A DNA stretch of 64,000 nt. It comes from Marinobacter similis (GTDB lineage: Bacteria; Pseudomonadota; Gammaproteobacteria; Pseudomonadales; Oleiphilaceae). The notes under the pieces were generated by a model. The model did not search any database and had not been told where the DNA came from. It was given only the letters and a program-made list of their open reading frames with translations. Shown piece after piece: positions 48,368-59,457 of the stretch. The stretch is taken from assembly GCF_000830985.1 (NCBI RefSeq), contig NZ_CP007151.1, positions 682,001 to 746,000 of the forward strand, written 5' to 3'. Position 1 is the stretch's first letter, and each line of letters opens with the position of its first letter. The position numbers and the translations under genes were made by a program.

Positions 48368-49143
48368 ATGATAAAAAATCGGTCGGACCGACTGGCCTAT
48401 TTACTACAGCTGGTTATTACCTTCGTGTGGGTCTTGGCCCTCAGCTTTAACATCAGCGCGGCCTCACACCAGAAAACTTTCCACTTCAACGTTTCTCCCA
48501 ACGGCTATCCACCCTACCTGATTGTTGAGCAGGAACAGCCTTCCGGAATTATTTGGGATGTCGTCTCACTGATTGGTCAGCGACTAAACTATAACGTCGT
48601 ACCCAAAAAAATACCCAGAAAGCGCGTCGACGAGATGTTGCTGGACGGGGTGATAGACGGAACCTCACGAGCCCGTGAGTGGACCGAAAACCCCAACCGT
48701 TTCCTGTTCACCGATTCGGTGGTACCCATTGAAGAGGTTTTCTTCGTGCCTAGGGAATCGAAGCTGGAATACCGGTCCCCCCAAGATCTTTACTCGAAGA
48801 CCGTGGTGACCCACCTGGCTATCACTACCCGGAACTTCAGGTTCACTTTGATGCCGAAAACATCCACCGTTTCGATGTTCCGAGGGATCAGGACATGTTT
48901 ACTTTTGTCCTTCACGGAGACCGCTTTGACGCAGCTGTCGCCGACCGGCTGGTAGGCCAGTGGATACTTAAAAAACAAGGGCTTCAGGACCAATTCCGCA
49001 GCACTCGCCGGGGTATCAGTCAGCTTGATTTTCGGATCATGCTGCGGAAAGACTCGAAAGAGTTTGTTGATGCCTTCAATGCAGAGTTAAAGAGCATTCG
49101 CGAGAACGGCGAACTGGACGCCATTCTCGCGAAGTATCGTTAG
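48368..49143 (+). CDS. Orphan amino-acid-type periplasmic binding protein (SBP_bac_3), frameshifted
   Basis: Corrected length 258 residues. A signal peptide-like start (LAYLLQLVITFVWVLALSFN) leads to FNVSPNGYPPYLI, QPSGIIWDVVSLIGQ and the second lobe. One base is missing near 48810 (CTGGC, expected CTGGGC), restoring HLGYHYPELQVHFDAENIHR. No transporter genes accompany it, so it may be a sensory receptor or serve another permease. Similar orphan binding proteins are common in marine gammaproteobacteria. Ligand unknown. Confidence 0.78.
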
Positions 49144-49156
49144 CCGCCCTGCCCGG

Positions 49157-51643
49157 TCACTCCAACCGACGAAGCAACAGCATCGGCGACACATTCAGCA
49201 CCGGGCGCAATTGCCAACGGCCAAAGAACGCCAGCACCAGGGCGCTGATCAGCGGCACCGGCAAAACAACCTGCCAGTGCCAGCTGAATGAGCCTTCAAA
49301 CATCCGGAACTGCAGCGCCCAGACCGCCACTTCCGCCGCCGCGACACCCAGCACCCCGGCGAAGCCGCCGAGCAGGGCGAATTCCAGCATAGTGCTGCGT
49401 ACCAGCAACGACTGCCTCCCACCCAGGGTCCGTAGCAAGGCGCCTTCTCTCTGGCGGTCATGAAGGGTGGCACTCACCACTGCCGCCATCACCACCAGTG
49501 CCGCAGCCAGAATCAGCGCCAGTATGGCTTCAATGGCCTGAGTAACCTGGCGGACGATCTGCTGGATTCGCTCAATGATGTGATCAATCTCCAGCACCGA
49601 GATGGTCGGGAACTTCCGAGAAAATGCATTCAACGCCGTCTTCTCATCCGAGGGCAAATAGAAACTCGTGATCCAGGTGGCCGGCATATCGGTCAGGCCG
49701 CCATCGGGAGGAAACGCCATATAAAAATTGGGTTTCATGCTGTCCCACTGCACGGTACGAATGCTGGTCACCGGTTCCGTCACCTTTTCCGAGCCGATGG
49801 TAAACGTCAGCCGGTCGCCCAGCACCAGACCCAGACGCTCCGCCAACTCGGCTTCAACGGAAACCCCTTCAACGGCATCCTGGCCAAACCACTGGCCCTG
49901 CACGATCTCATTGTCCTCGGGCAATGCCGACATCCAGGTCAGGTTCAACTCACGGTTCAGGGCACCAACTCGCTCATCCTTGCTGACGGCTTCCTTGACC
50001 GGCTCGCCATTCAGCTCCGTCAATCGACCTCGCACCATCGGGTACAACTGATTCAGCGGCTGCCCACGCTCCTGCCAGAAGGCATCAACCTCTTCCACCG
50101 TATCCGGCGCGATGTTGATCAGGAAATGATTGGGAGCGTTTTCCGGCAGTTGCGCCTGCCAGTCATTCAACAACGATGTACGCACCAGCACCAGAGTTGC
50201 GGCCAGCATCAGGGTCATGGCAAAAACAGCCATCTGCGACAGGCTCGCACGACGGTGACGGTACAAGCCGACAAGTGCCAGGCGCCATGCGTTGCCACCG
50301 CCCCTTACTTTGCGCAACAGGGCAACCAACAACCATCCCAGCAGCCCAAGTGCGCCCAATAGCAACCCGAGACCTGCCAGCAGCGACACCACCAGGCTAA
50401 TCTCGCCGGCATAGAGCCAGACCAGGCCAAAGACCGCAAGAATGGCAATAGCAGCATCGACTAAGGCGCCCCGTCCCGTTTCACCGGGCTGGCTTCGAAG
50501 CACCCGCATGGCCGGCACATCCCGCAGCCTGCGAATGGGCGGATAGGCAAATGCAAACAGGGATACCAATGCAGTCAACAACGCCGGGATCAGCGCCTGC
50601 GGTGCCAAGTGAAATTCAACCGGTCGCTCCAATACTTCACCCAGCAATCGGGTGAGTAGCCAGAACAACGGCAGGGCTACGAGCAAACCGCCGACCACGC
50701 CAGTTATGCCCCACAGCACCAATCGGCGCAGATAGAGTCGGCCAATACCCCGGCTCCGCACACCCAGGGTTTTCAGTAGCGCCACGGTGTCCCGCTGCGC
50801 CAGCGCGTATTGTCGGCTGGCCACGGCCACCGCAACGGCGGCCAACAAAACCGCAAGGCTGCCACCCAGTAGCAGGAAACGCTCAGCCCGCTCCAGGGAG
50901 TTAGAGAAGGTCTCGCCATCGCGAACGCCCTCCCACTCGTGGCTGGGTTCCAGACGCGGCTCCAGCCATTGGTAATAGTCTTCAATGACCGTGTCATCGC
51001 CGGCAAACAGGTACACGTACTCAACGCGGCTACCTTCCTGAATCACACCGGTCGAAGTCACATCATCGACGTGCATCATTACCCTGGGAGCCAGCGCCGA
51101 CAACCGAAACCCGCCATCCGGTTCCCGTACCAGCAACGACGACACTTTTAAATTTCGGTTACCCACTTCAAGGGAATCGCCGATTTCCAGCTCCAACAGG
51201 CGCAGCAATCTCGGATTGATCCAAACCTCGCCCGGTGGCGGCCCCGAACGCACCAGATCTCTTGGCTGGTCCGGCGCACCCTGGGTCTCGATCTGGCCTC
51301 GCAGGGGGTATTCATCGCTGACGGCTTTTACCGAAACCAGCTGGAATCCCCCGGAGCCAAAGACCATGGTGGAGAACTCCACCATGCGACCGGTCTCAAG
51401 CCCACGGGACTGCGCCTCGGTGAGCCAGTCAGGCGGTATTTCCCGGCCGTTTTCCGCTTCCAGCTGACGATCTGCCGCCAAAAACGAACTTGCCGACGAC
51501 ACCAGGGTGCGTTGCAATTGCGCGGCGAAGAGCGCGATGGTGGCGACCGTGGCCACGGCGATGATGAGTGCTACCAGTACCACCCGTACGTCACGTTCGC
51601 GCCAGTCCCGGCGCACTGACATTAGTTTCCGTGCAGCGGCCAT
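49157..51643 (-). CDS. ybbP: ABC transporter permease, FtsX-like (YbbP)
   Basis: 828 residues, intact. The N-terminal RDWRERDVRVVLVALIIAVATVATIALFAAQLQRTL and multiple FtsX-type membrane segments in two blocks surround large periplasmic loops; the C-terminal part ends PVLNVSPMLLLRRLE, typical of YbbP. It pairs with the ATPase encoded just upstream (stop and start overlap as TGATG). YbbAP of E. coli is a MacB-like mechanotransmitting complex linked to hydrophobic compound removal, next to TesA. Substrate unproven. Confidence 0.93.
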   Translation of the reverse strand: MAAARKLMSVRRDWRERDVRVVLVALIIAVATVATIALFAAQLQRTLVSSASSFLAADRQLEAENGREIPPDWLTEAQSRGLETGRMVEFSTMVFGSGGFQLVSVKAVSDEYPLRGQIETQGAPDQPRDLVRSGPPPGEVWINPRLLRLLELEIGDSLEVGNRNLKVSSLLVREPDGGFRLSALAPRVMMHVDDVTSTGVIQEGSRVEYVYLFAGDDTVIEDYYQWLEPRLEPSHEWEGVRDGETFSNSLERAERFLLLGGSLAVLLAAVAVAVASRQYALAQRDTVALLKTLGVRSRGIGRLYLRRLVLWGITGVVGGLLVALPLFWLLTRLLGEVLERPVEFHLAPQALIPALLTALVSLFAFAYPPIRRLRDVPAMRVLRSQPGETGRGALVDAAIAILAVFGLVWLYAGEISLVVSLLAGLGLLLGALGLLGWLLVALLRKVRGGGNAWRLALVGLYRHRRASLSQMAVFAMTLMLAATLVLVRTSLLNDWQAQLPENAPNHFLINIAPDTVEEVDAFWQERGQPLNQLYPMVRGRLTELNGEPVKEAVSKDERVGALNRELNLTWMSALPEDNEIVQGQWFGQDAVEGVSVEAELAERLGLVLGDRLTFTIGSEKVTEPVTSIRTVQWDSMKPNFYMAFPPDGGLTDMPATWITSFYLPSDEKTALNAFSRKFPTISVLEIDHIIERIQQIVRQVTQAIEAILALILAAALVVMAAVVSATLHDRQREGALLRTLGGRQSLLVRSTMLEFALLGGFAGVLGVAAAEVAVWALQFRMFEGSFSWHWQVVLPVPLISALVLAFFGRWQLRPVLNVSPMLLLRRLE

Positions 51644-52369
51644 CAGTGGGTCAACTCCTCAGCCGCCGCCGGTTCAGTCAATACCCCAGCCTCGATGTGA
51701 ACTGGCGGCCACAGCGCGCCGCGAGTTGCTCATCGTGAGTAACCATAACCAGCGTGGTGCCCTGCTCCCGGTTCAGCTCCATCAACAGATCCGACACCGA
51801 TTGCCCGGTGCGGTTGTCCAGGTTGCCGGTGGGTTCATCAGCGAACAGGATGGCAGGATCCGAGGCGAACGCCCGCGCGATGGCAACTCGCTGCTGTTCT
51901 CCCCCAGACAGTTGCCGAGGGCTGTGTTGAGTCGCTCGCCTAACCCCACACGCTCCAGCAGCTCACGGGCCCGGTCTTCGGCCGCTTCAGAGCCGGCCAG
52001 CTCCAGCGGTAGCATGACGTTCTCCAGCGCAGACAGCGCCGGAAGCAGCTGGAACGATTGGAAGACAAACCCGACCCGATGGGCACGAAGCTTGGCGCGC
52101 TCGTCTTCCGACAGCTGGCTGATCATGGCACCATCCAGTTCAACGGTGCCGTCGCTGGGCGTATCCAGCCCCGCCAGCAGCCCCAACAAAGTGGTTTTCC
52201 CGGAGCCGGAGCGACCAACGATCGCCACCGACTCGCCGCGATTGATTTCCAGACTGACCCCCTGCAAGATCGTTAACGTATCGGTTTCCAGGCGAACCCG
52301 GTGCGTCAGGTTGTCGACCCGCAACATCGGTGCTGCACGGTCGGCTTTAACATTGGTCATCTGGTTCAC
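51643..52369 (-). CDS. ybbA: ABC transporter ATP-binding protein (YbbA), two frameshifts
   Basis: LolD/MacB-type ATPase, corrected length 242 residues (E. coli 228). Walker [14 protein letters not shown]-loop [18 protein letters not shown]. One base is missing near 51912, where the signature reads [17 protein letters not shown] only after restoration; Walker B is then [13 protein letters not shown] and the switch [13 protein letters not shown] second loss near 51690 is needed for the C-terminus [20 protein letters not shown] to end at the TGA shared with ybbP. Start GTG 52369 with GGGAG 5 bases before it is preferred. Divergent from tesA by 54 bases. Confidence 0.9.
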
Positions 52370-52423
52370 GGACACTCCCGATTCTGGGTTCAATTCAACG
52401 GATTTAGGGTACTCGATTTGTTT

Positions 52424-53055
52424 ATGCATACGGCACGGCTGTGGGTCAGATCAATCCTTTTCATTGCACTGGCCTGGATGATGGCGCCAGTGGCACTGGC
52501 CAATCAAAACACACTTCTGATAGTAGGCGACAGCTCAGTGCGGCCTACGGTGTTCCGTCGGACCGGGCATGGGTTCAGCTGCTGCAGGAACGCCTCAACA
52601 ATAATGGCCTGAGCCAGTGGAACGTCGTCAATGCCAGCATCAGCGGTGAAACCACCGACGGTGGCGCGCGGCGCCTACCCGGCCTGCTGGCCGACAACAG
52701 CCCGGATGTTGTGGTTATTGAGCTTGGCGGCAACGACGGCCTGCGCGGTTTTCCGCCGAACGTCATTGAGTCCAACCTGGCCCAGATGATCACTCAGGTG
52801 CAGGATGCAGGTGCCCGGGCCATCCTGATCGGTATGCAGATCCCGCCGAACTACGGCCAACGCTACACTCAGATGTTCGCCGATATCTTTCCGAAACTGT
52901 CGGACCGCTACAACACCGCGCTGGTTCCCTTCTTTTTGCAGGGGGTATACGACCAGGAGGGCATGATGCAGGACGATGGCATTCACCCAAGTACCGAAGC
53001 TCAGCCAAAACTGCTGGAGAATGTATGGCCGGTGCTCAAACCGGCCCTGAACTAA
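52424..53055 (+). CDS. tesA: GDSL esterase/lysophospholipase-thioesterase TesA, frameshifted
   Basis: Periplasmic esterase of the SGNH family, corrected length 210 residues (E. coli TesA 208). Signal peptide SILFIALAWMMAPVALA ends before NQNTLLIVGDS. As written, the nucleophile motif is broken: adding one base near 52532 (AGCTCAG, expected AGCCTCAG) gives VGDSLSAAYGVP. Block II NASISGETTDGG, III ELGGNDGLRG and V DGIHPS with catalytic Asp/His follow. It hydrolyses acyl esters and thioesters. It is adjacent to and divergent from ybbA, as in E. coli. Confidence 0.93.
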
Positions 53056-53070
53056 GCTTCCGCTGATCGA

Positions 53071-54077
53071 CTAAGAGCAGATATTGCGGAGGAACGCGAT
53101 GGCACGGCGTTCCGACCAGTAATAGCCGTCCCGGGCGTGCTCAACAAAGCCGACATGCCCACCCCAGCGTGGCGCCTCCACGTGCACATGGGCACCGAGA
53201 AGATTCCGTGATTCTGGGAAGCAGCTGCTGGAAAGGAACGGGTCGTCAGCGGCGTTGACCATCAACGCCGGCACCCGGATGTCCCGGAGCCGCCCAAGTG
53301 CGGACGCCTGCGCCCAATAGTCCACCGCACTGCGGAAGCCATGCAGTGGCGCGGTGTAGCGATCGTCAAACTGATGGAAATTGCGAATAGACTCGAAGCC
53401 GGACACGTCGATCAAATCCGGGAACCTTTGCGCTTTTTCGCGCATTTTCCAATGAAGATCCTTCAAGAAACGCTGCATGTAGATGCGCCGCGTTGGCCGG
53501 GAAAGCACCTCGCGCTGCCCGCCAAATCGCACGGCACTGAATAGGTAACAGCACCGCAAATCCGGCTGTCTATCCGCTCTCCCTGCTCGCCCAGGTAAAG
53601 CAAGGTCAGGTTGCCCCCCATACTGAAGCCGGACAGAAATAGCTTGTCGTAGGCCTTGCCCAGGCCATGGTGAATAACACGCTCGAGATCAGACGTTGCC
53701 CCACTGTGGTAAAAGCGGGGCTGCCGGTTCATTACACCGCCGCACGATCGATAATTCCAGGCAAGCACATCCCAGCCCGCACTCAAAAGGGCTCGGGTGA
53801 TGCCCAGCACGTAGGGCCGCCGGCTATGCCCTTCCAGGCCATGGGAGACAATAGCTAGGCGATCACTACCCTGGCGATACCAATCCAGGTGAAGTTCATC
53901 GTCATCGTCGGTGGGCAGAATCTCTGCCTGGGGCGAAATCATATCGACTTTGCGAAACAGCGTCGGCCAGACCGACTGAATGTGGCCGTTACGCAACCAA
54001 GGTGGTGGGTGATACTGCAGGCGGTCCGGCTTTACATGCGCGGGCAAAGGTTGGGGGGCGGATTCGAAAGCAGTCAT
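53071..54077 (-). CDS. YheT-family alpha/beta hydrolase, frameshifted
   Basis: Corrected length 335 residues (E. coli YheT 340). PPPWLRNGHIQSVWPTL is the family start; HGLEGHSRRPYVLG the oxyanion region, the nucleophile Ser in FLSGFSMGGNLTL, Asp in MVNAADDPF and His in GGHVGFVEH. One base missing near 53509 joins DLAGSAEVLSRPTRR. The family acts as esterases of poorly known substrate. Convergent with tesA with 15 bases between the stops. Confidence 0.88.
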
Positions 54078-54200
54078 AACGACACCTCCCTGTCACTACG
54101 CACTACTGAACACTGGCTTTCGTACAATTTTTAACCTTTTAATTCAGGGGGTTGACCCGGCCCATCAAAGCACTTAATATGCGCGCCACTCTGATGCTGT

Positions 54201-54276
54201 TCCCCGATAGCTCAGTTGGTAGAGCAACGGACTGTTAATCCGTTTGTCGCTGGTTCGAGCCCAGCTCGGGGAGCCA
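54201..54276 (+). tRNA. tRNA-Asn (anticodon GTT)
   Basis: 76 bases including the encoded CCA. Acceptor TCCCCGA/TCGGGGA with discriminator G, D-arm TAGCTCAGTTGGTAGAGCA, anticodon loop CTGTTAA with GTT at 54234-54236, T-arm GGTTCGAGCC. A terminator follows 11 bases later. Full cloverleaf pairs are present, so it should be functional. Confidence 0.98.
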
Positions 54277-54286
54277 CTTTTTCCGG

Positions 54287-54322
54287 AATGCCGCTACTTC
54301 ATACGAAGCAGCGGCATTTTTT
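54287..54322 (+). terminator. Intrinsic terminator after tRNA-Asn
   Basis: ATGCCGCT-A-CTTC, loop ATAC, GAAG-C-AGCGGCAT, then six T. It is also positioned to stop minus-strand transcripts of the aminopeptidase gene, which ends at 54333, though the T-rich side favours the plus strand. Confidence 0.9.
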
Positions 54323-54332
54323 GTTTCAGGCC

Positions 54333-55622
54333 TCACAAAACCTGTTCGCGCTGCATGAATTCGGTTAACACCCTAAACAGAGTATAGCCATCCTCAGTGC
54401 CGATGAGCTCCCGAATCGAATGCATACCGAATTGCGGCACACCAATGTCCAGCGTGGTGACACCCAGATTACCCGCCGTAATTGGTCCAATCGTGCTGCC
54501 ACAGCCCATGTCACTGCGCACCACAAACGACTGATGCGGCAAACCCAGTTCATCGCTGATGTGACGATAGACCGCGGCTGACCGGCTGTTGGTCGCATAA
54601 CGCTGGTTGTGATTGATCTTGATCACCGGCCCCTGATTCAGCAACGGACCGTGGTTTTCATCGTGTCGGTCCATGTAATTGGGGTGAATGCCGTGAGCAT
54701 TGTCCGCGGAAATCATCATGGAACGGGCAATAGCGCGGGCCCTGCCGGCACCACACCAGCGATCCAGAACCGACGACAGGAACGGCCCTTGGGCGCCCTC
54801 AGCAGACATGCTGCCTACTTCCTCATGGTCATTGCAGACCAGAAGCGCGGCTTCGTCTCTGGAGGCGGTCAGCAGCGACTGCAGGCCGATGTAGCAGCTG
54901 AGCAGGTTATCGAGCCGGGCGGAGGCGATGAATTCATCACGCAGGCCGACAAACGAGGCTTCGCGGGCGTCGTAAAAGCTCAGCTCGTACCCCAGCACCT
55001 TGCGCACCTTCAATCCGGACTCGGTCGCAATCTGCTGGCGCAGCAGGTCGGCAAAGCTGGTGGAGTCACCTTCTGGCACCTGCATCAGCACCGGCGGCAG
55101 ATCAGTCTGTGGGTTTACGGTGCGGTTGCTGTTCGCTTCACGATCGAGGTGGATTGCCAGGCTGGGAATGAACGCTACCGGCTTGCGGAAGTTGATCAAG
55201 CTGTCCCGAACCTCGCCCGCTTCATCAAGCACGGTAACTCGACCGGCCAGGGACAGATCGCGATCAAACCAGGGATTCAGCAGCACGCCGCCATATACCT
55301 CGACACCAAGCTGAAAGAATCCTTTGCGACGAACTTCCGGGTTCGGTTTCACCTTCAGACAGGGACTGTCGGTGTGCGCGCCGACCATTCGAATCCCGGA
55401 GGTGGTTACATCCCGCTGGCCGGTCCGAAAGGCAACAATGGACGAGCCGTTGCGAATGACGTAATAGCCCTGCGCTGAGGCCAGCGACCAATCGTCCTTT
55501 TCGTCGAGCTCGACAAAGCCAGCGGCGTCCAGTCGGTCTTTCATCGTCGACACGGCATGCCAGGGTGTTGGCGATGAATCCAGAAACTTCAGCAAATCTT
55601 TGTTAAATTCAGCGTGTTCCAT
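54333..55622 (-). CDS. apeB: M18 family aminopeptidase (ApeB-like)
   Basis: 429 residues from ATG 55622 (AGGG 5 bases upstream), the usual length. MEHAEFNKDLLKFLDSSPTPWHAV is the family start. Zinc ligands occur in MVGAHTDSPCLKVKP, NDHEEVGSMSAEGAQG (active Glu pair) and the late GMHSIRELIG. Cytosolic dinuclear-zinc peptidase with preference for acidic or neutral N-termini in the family. Intact. Upstream in-frame ATG 55664 is less likely. Confidence 0.94.
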   Translation of the reverse strand: MEHAEFNKDLLKFLDSSPTPWHAVSTMKDRLDAAGFVELDEKDDWSLASAQGYYVIRNGSSIVAFRTGQRDVTTSGIRMVGAHTDSPCLKVKPNPEVRRKGFFQLGVEVYGGVLLNPWFDRDLSLAGRVTVLDEAGEVRDSLINFRKPVAFIPSLAIHLDREANSNRTVNPQTDLPPVLMQVPEGDSTSFADLLRQQIATESGLKVRKVLGYELSFYDAREASFVGLRDEFIASARLDNLLSCYIGLQSLLTASRDEAALLVCNDHEEVGSMSAEGAQGPFLSSVLDRWCGAGRARAIARSMMISADNAHGIHPNYMDRHDENHGPLLNQGPVIKINHNQRYATNSRSAAVYRHISDELGLPHQSFVVRSDMGCGSTIGPITAGNLGVTTLDIGVPQFGMHSIRELIGTEDGYTLFRVLTEFMQREQVL

Positions 55623-55743
55623 GATGTCCCTGATTGAATGATAATTGCCACAACAGTATGGCATGAAGCATGATGCCTCATACTGGCTGCACGGACATTC
55701 CTTATGCCCTAATCACACTCACCCGTCGCAAGCGGAGCTCAGC

Positions 55744-56228
55744 GTGCAAGCACCCAGATTTCTTGATATCGAATACTGCCAAACCGACGATGCCCTGTTT
55801 CCCGTTGCCATGGCCTGGTCCCTGGCCGATGGCCGCATGAAGACCGTGGTGATCAGCCCGAGGACGCATGGCTGCCGGACGACGGTGACCTGGGTGACTT
55901 CGACCTTCGCTACCTGGAAGAACAGGGCGTGCCTCCGCTGGAAATAGCGCGCGAACTGCACGAAGACCTGCCGGACCAGACTGTCTACGTGGACGGCCTG
56001 GACCCGGATGAGATTCTGATCGACAAGATTTTCAGCGCCATCGGACAAGATGCCCCGTTCGAAATCGCCCCCATCACCGAGCTGATCACCAGCCTGGACA
56101 GTGACACCCTTGAGGACCGCCGCCGCCAGTTGATGATCGATGAAGGCCTCGAGCCACAGCTTCCGGAAAACGGGGTGTACGCCCTGCTTCTGCTGGCCCG
56201 CGAAGAAGGCCTGTTTGACGCCGACTGA
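55744..56228 (+). CDS. Hypothetical acidic protein, possible DEDD-fold nuclease relative, frameshifted
   Basis: Corrected length 161 residues from GTG 55744 (GCGGAG 6 bases upstream). The start QAPRFLDIEYCQTDDALFP contains a DxE pattern like exonuclease motif I, and VYVDGLDPDEILIDKIF may hold further acidic ligands. One base is missing near 55858 (CCC, expected CCCC), restoring SPEDAWLPDDGDLGDFD. I do not recognise a named family; the nuclease suggestion is weak. Strongly acidic, cytosolic. Confidence 0.6.
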
Positions 56229-56345
56229 CACCTAAAGGCACCCACCGGCAACCGACACAGGGAAGTGTGACACGGGTCGACGTAACAAACGGTTACACAA
56301 GGCAAGATCAGGCCCGTACCGTTGACGTCAGGAAGCCCGATAATA

Positions 56346-56966
56346 ATGAACAAGGTTGTGCGAACATCCCTGCTTGCCGCGCTGATTCCAGCGACACTGA
56401 TGACCACTTCGCCTGTTTTCGCCCAGGAAATGGCCTCTGACAAGGCCCGGGAAGACATGCACTACGTGGGATTGCTGGCCACTGCCTTTAATCATCGCTC
56501 TGTCGGAACCGTCACCAACGAGGCAGCCTGGGGCAATGGCGCCACACTGGTCGTCGGCGGCCATATCACCGATCTGTTTCACGCCGAAGTCCGCGCCGGC
56601 GGCGGCATCACCGAAGCTGACGTACCCAACAGCAACCTGACCCTGGCCATCGACTATTTCGCCAGCTGGTACATCGGTATGCATCACCCGATCACGGACT
56701 ACGCGAACGTCTATGGCCAGTTCGGTTTTTCCCACATCAGCGGCAAGTCTGAACTGAAGCGGCCCGAGGCCGCCCAGAACCGCCAGTTTCAACTCTTCGA
56801 GGAAGACTTTCCTGGCAGCAGTTTCAGTGTCAGCTGGCTGGTCGGCCTGGACATCGAACTGCTCGACAACACCTACCTTGCCTTCGAAGGCGGCCGGCTG
56901 TTCGAAGACACTGAAACGGAGGTAAATACATTCCAGTTCTCCGGCGGGTTACGGTACGAGTTCTAA
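56346..56966 (+). CDS. Outer-membrane beta-barrel protein, OmpA/AcfA-like
   Basis: 206 residues. Signal peptide MNKVVRTSLLAALIPATLM... ends at VFAQEMASD. The mature protein has alternating aromatic strands (HYVGLLATAFNHR, LAIDYFASWYIG, NVYGQFGFSHIS) and ends in the barrel-assembly signal GGLRYEF with terminal Phe. It is an eight-strand-type barrel of unknown role. It converges with rlmKL with three bases between stops. Intact. Confidence 0.88.
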   Translation: MNKVVRTSLLAALIPATLMTTSPVFAQEMASDKAREDMHYVGLLATAFNHRSVGTVTNEAAWGNGATLVVGGHITDLFHAEVRAGGGITEADVPNSNLTLAIDYFASWYIGMHHPITDYANVYGQFGFSHISGKSELKRPEAAQNRQFQLFEEDFPGSSFSVSWLVGLDIELLDNTYLAFEGGRLFEDTETEVNTFQFSGGLRYEF

Positions 56967-56969
56967 AGC

Positions 56970-59160
56970 TCAGCTCTGGTGACGGATATGCCAGCACCGG
57001 TGAATCCGGGCATTGCGCTGAAAGTCCTTGTCCAGCGTGCTGGCGCTGACCTCTTCGATATCAAATTCCGCGGCCAGATCTTCATCCAACTTAAAGCGAC
57101 GGAAGTTGTTGGAAAAAATCAGCAAGCCTTCGGAGTTCAGGCGAGCCATGGCCTGGCGCACTAGCCGGCCATGATCTTTCTGGATATCCAGCACTCCGGC
57201 CATTCTCGCTGAGTTGGAAAAGGTCGGTGGGTCCATGAATATCAGATCGTATCGCTGATCCGCAGTCGCTTCGACGCCAGCCAGGCCAGGCAGTCAGCCT
57301 GTTCCACGACATGCTTCTTGGGATCTGCCCCGTTCAGGGACAGATTATCCTGGGCCCAGTTCACGTAGGTTTTCGACATATCCAGGCTCAGCGAGCGACT
57401 CGCGCCCCCGGCCACAGCGTGCACGGTAGCCGCTCCGGTGTAGCAAAACAGGTTCAGGAAGCGCTGACCCTTGGAGTGCTGCTGAATCCAGTGCCGAACC
57501 GGTCGATGATCCAGGAACAGGCCGGTGTCCAGATAATCCTTCAGGTTTACCTTCAGCGCACAGCCGTGCTCGTGCACCTGAAAAAACTCACCGCTGGCCG
57601 CCTGCTTTTCGTACTGGCTGGTGCCTGACTGGCGCTGGCGTTGCTTGCATACCATATCCTCGCGCTCGATACCCAGAGCCTCGGGTATCACCGCCAGCGC
57701 CTCTGCCAGGCGCTCTCGGGCGGAACGCTCGTCCACGGTCTTCGGAGCAGCGTATTCCTGAACGTGCACCCTGCCCTCGTAAACATCGATGGCCAGGGCA
57801 AACTCGGGCATGTCGGCATCGTAGAGGCGATAGCAACCGATGCCCTGCTTGCGCGCCCACTGGCCAATGCTCTTGCGGTTTTTCTTCAGCCGGTTGCTGA
57901 GCATCGCCGCCCGTTCTTCATTGGCGATCTTGGGGGTGATCTCGCCCGGTACGTCCGGCTCATGGGGCGTCATCGCGCTGGCGTCGTCCACGGTGAACAG
58001 CAGCAGCTGAGCCGGCAGCTTGCCATTGAACAACCGGTACTGCTTGTAGCTGCGCAGACCAATGGACTTGCCGTATTCAGGTGCACCGGTAAACACACCC
58101 AGACGCCAACCCGGCAGCAGGCGCTTGACGGTATCGCCCAGCGCCCGATACAGGTACCCAGTTCACGTCGCTCGCTCAGCCGTTCGCCGTAGGGCGGGTT
58201 GACCAGCACCAAACCTGAGGATGCCCAGTCACCTTCCAACGCCAGATCGGCAATCGCGCTACTTTCCACCTGCACCAGGCCCTGCAGCCCAGCCCGTTCG
58301 ATGTTGTTCCGGGCGGTCGAAAGCACGCGACTGTCCTGATCAAAACCAGCCATTCTTGGCAGTTTTCGCTGCTTGCCTTCATGGGCCCTGCGCTCAGCCT
58401 CCTGCCGCAACCCCAGCCAGAGGTCGGGCTGGTGCCCAAGCCATTTCTCAAACCCGAAGCTCTCCTGCTTGCGTCCCGGCGCCAGATCCAGCGCCATCAT
58501 GGCCGCTTCGATAACCAGGGTGCCGGAACCACACATGGGATCGACAAAATCGCCGCCGTTTTGGGCCAACTCAGGCCATCCGGCACGCATCAACAAGGCC
58601 GCAGCCAGGTTTTCCTTCAGAGGAGCCGCGCCTTTTTCGGTGCGGTAGCCGCGCATATGCAGGCTGTGACCACTAATATCGATGCCCAACGACAATCGGC
58701 CACGATTCAAACGTGCCGATACCGTGACGTCAGGCATCTTGGCCGCCACAGAGGGGCGCTGACCACCACTGGCGCGGAACCGGTCGACGATACCGTCTTT
58801 GACGCGCTGAGCCCCGTACTGGGTGTTGCGGATAGCGTCGTTCTGCCCGAGAAAAGTCACCCGGAAACTGCCGGTCACAGGAATGTGCTGCTGCCAGTCC
58901 ATGTGCACCACGCCGTCATACAGCTGGTCACCGCTGGTGGCATCAACCTCATCCAGATGAAGGATGACCCGGTTAGCCAAACGCGACCACAGACAGGCCC
59001 GGTAACCGCCTTCCAGACTACCCTCCGCCCAGACACCAGCCGGTGCATTGCGCACCGGTTCCAGGCCGAAAGTACTGAGTTCGTCTGCCAAGAGGTATTC
59101 AACCCCTTTTGGGCAGCTTACGAAAAAGACGGATTTGGACAAGTTCAACTCCTGGTTCAC
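56970..59160 (-). CDS. rlmL: Bifunctional 23S rRNA methyltransferase RlmKL, two frameshifts
   Basis: Methylates G2445 (RlmL) and G2069 (RlmK) of 23S rRNA. Corrected length 730 residues. The N-terminal THUMP region starts [19 protein letters not shown]; the first MTase has [18 protein letters not shown] and [12 protein letters not shown]; the second has [18 protein letters not shown] and [10 protein letters not shown]. Bases are missing near 58160 (after RRELGT) and 57245 (where [12 protein letters not shown] should be continuous). The GTG start at 59160 is uncertain; TTG 59142 with CAGGAG 6 bases upstream is equally good. Confidence 0.92.
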
Positions 59161-59457
59161 TCGAGTTCGGGTAAGTTTCCGGAATAGCAGACTTTACGCA
59201 GCCAGCCACTCTTCGTTATTTCATACAACTATAAGAAAAGCGTCATATAGATGAAATTATTAGTGTACATCCGCTCGACGTTCGAACTACCTTGTAAGTG
59301 ACGCGTCGTTCCGGAGGCAAATATAAGTCTCCGTTAACAGGATCCTGACTGCTCTGGCTTGAGCTGACAATAGTGGGTTATCCCGGAATGGGCCCTCTGT
59401 CCTCGCCACTGCAGATGTGTACACGCTTGTTCTGTTAATCCATCAGTGAGGAACGGC

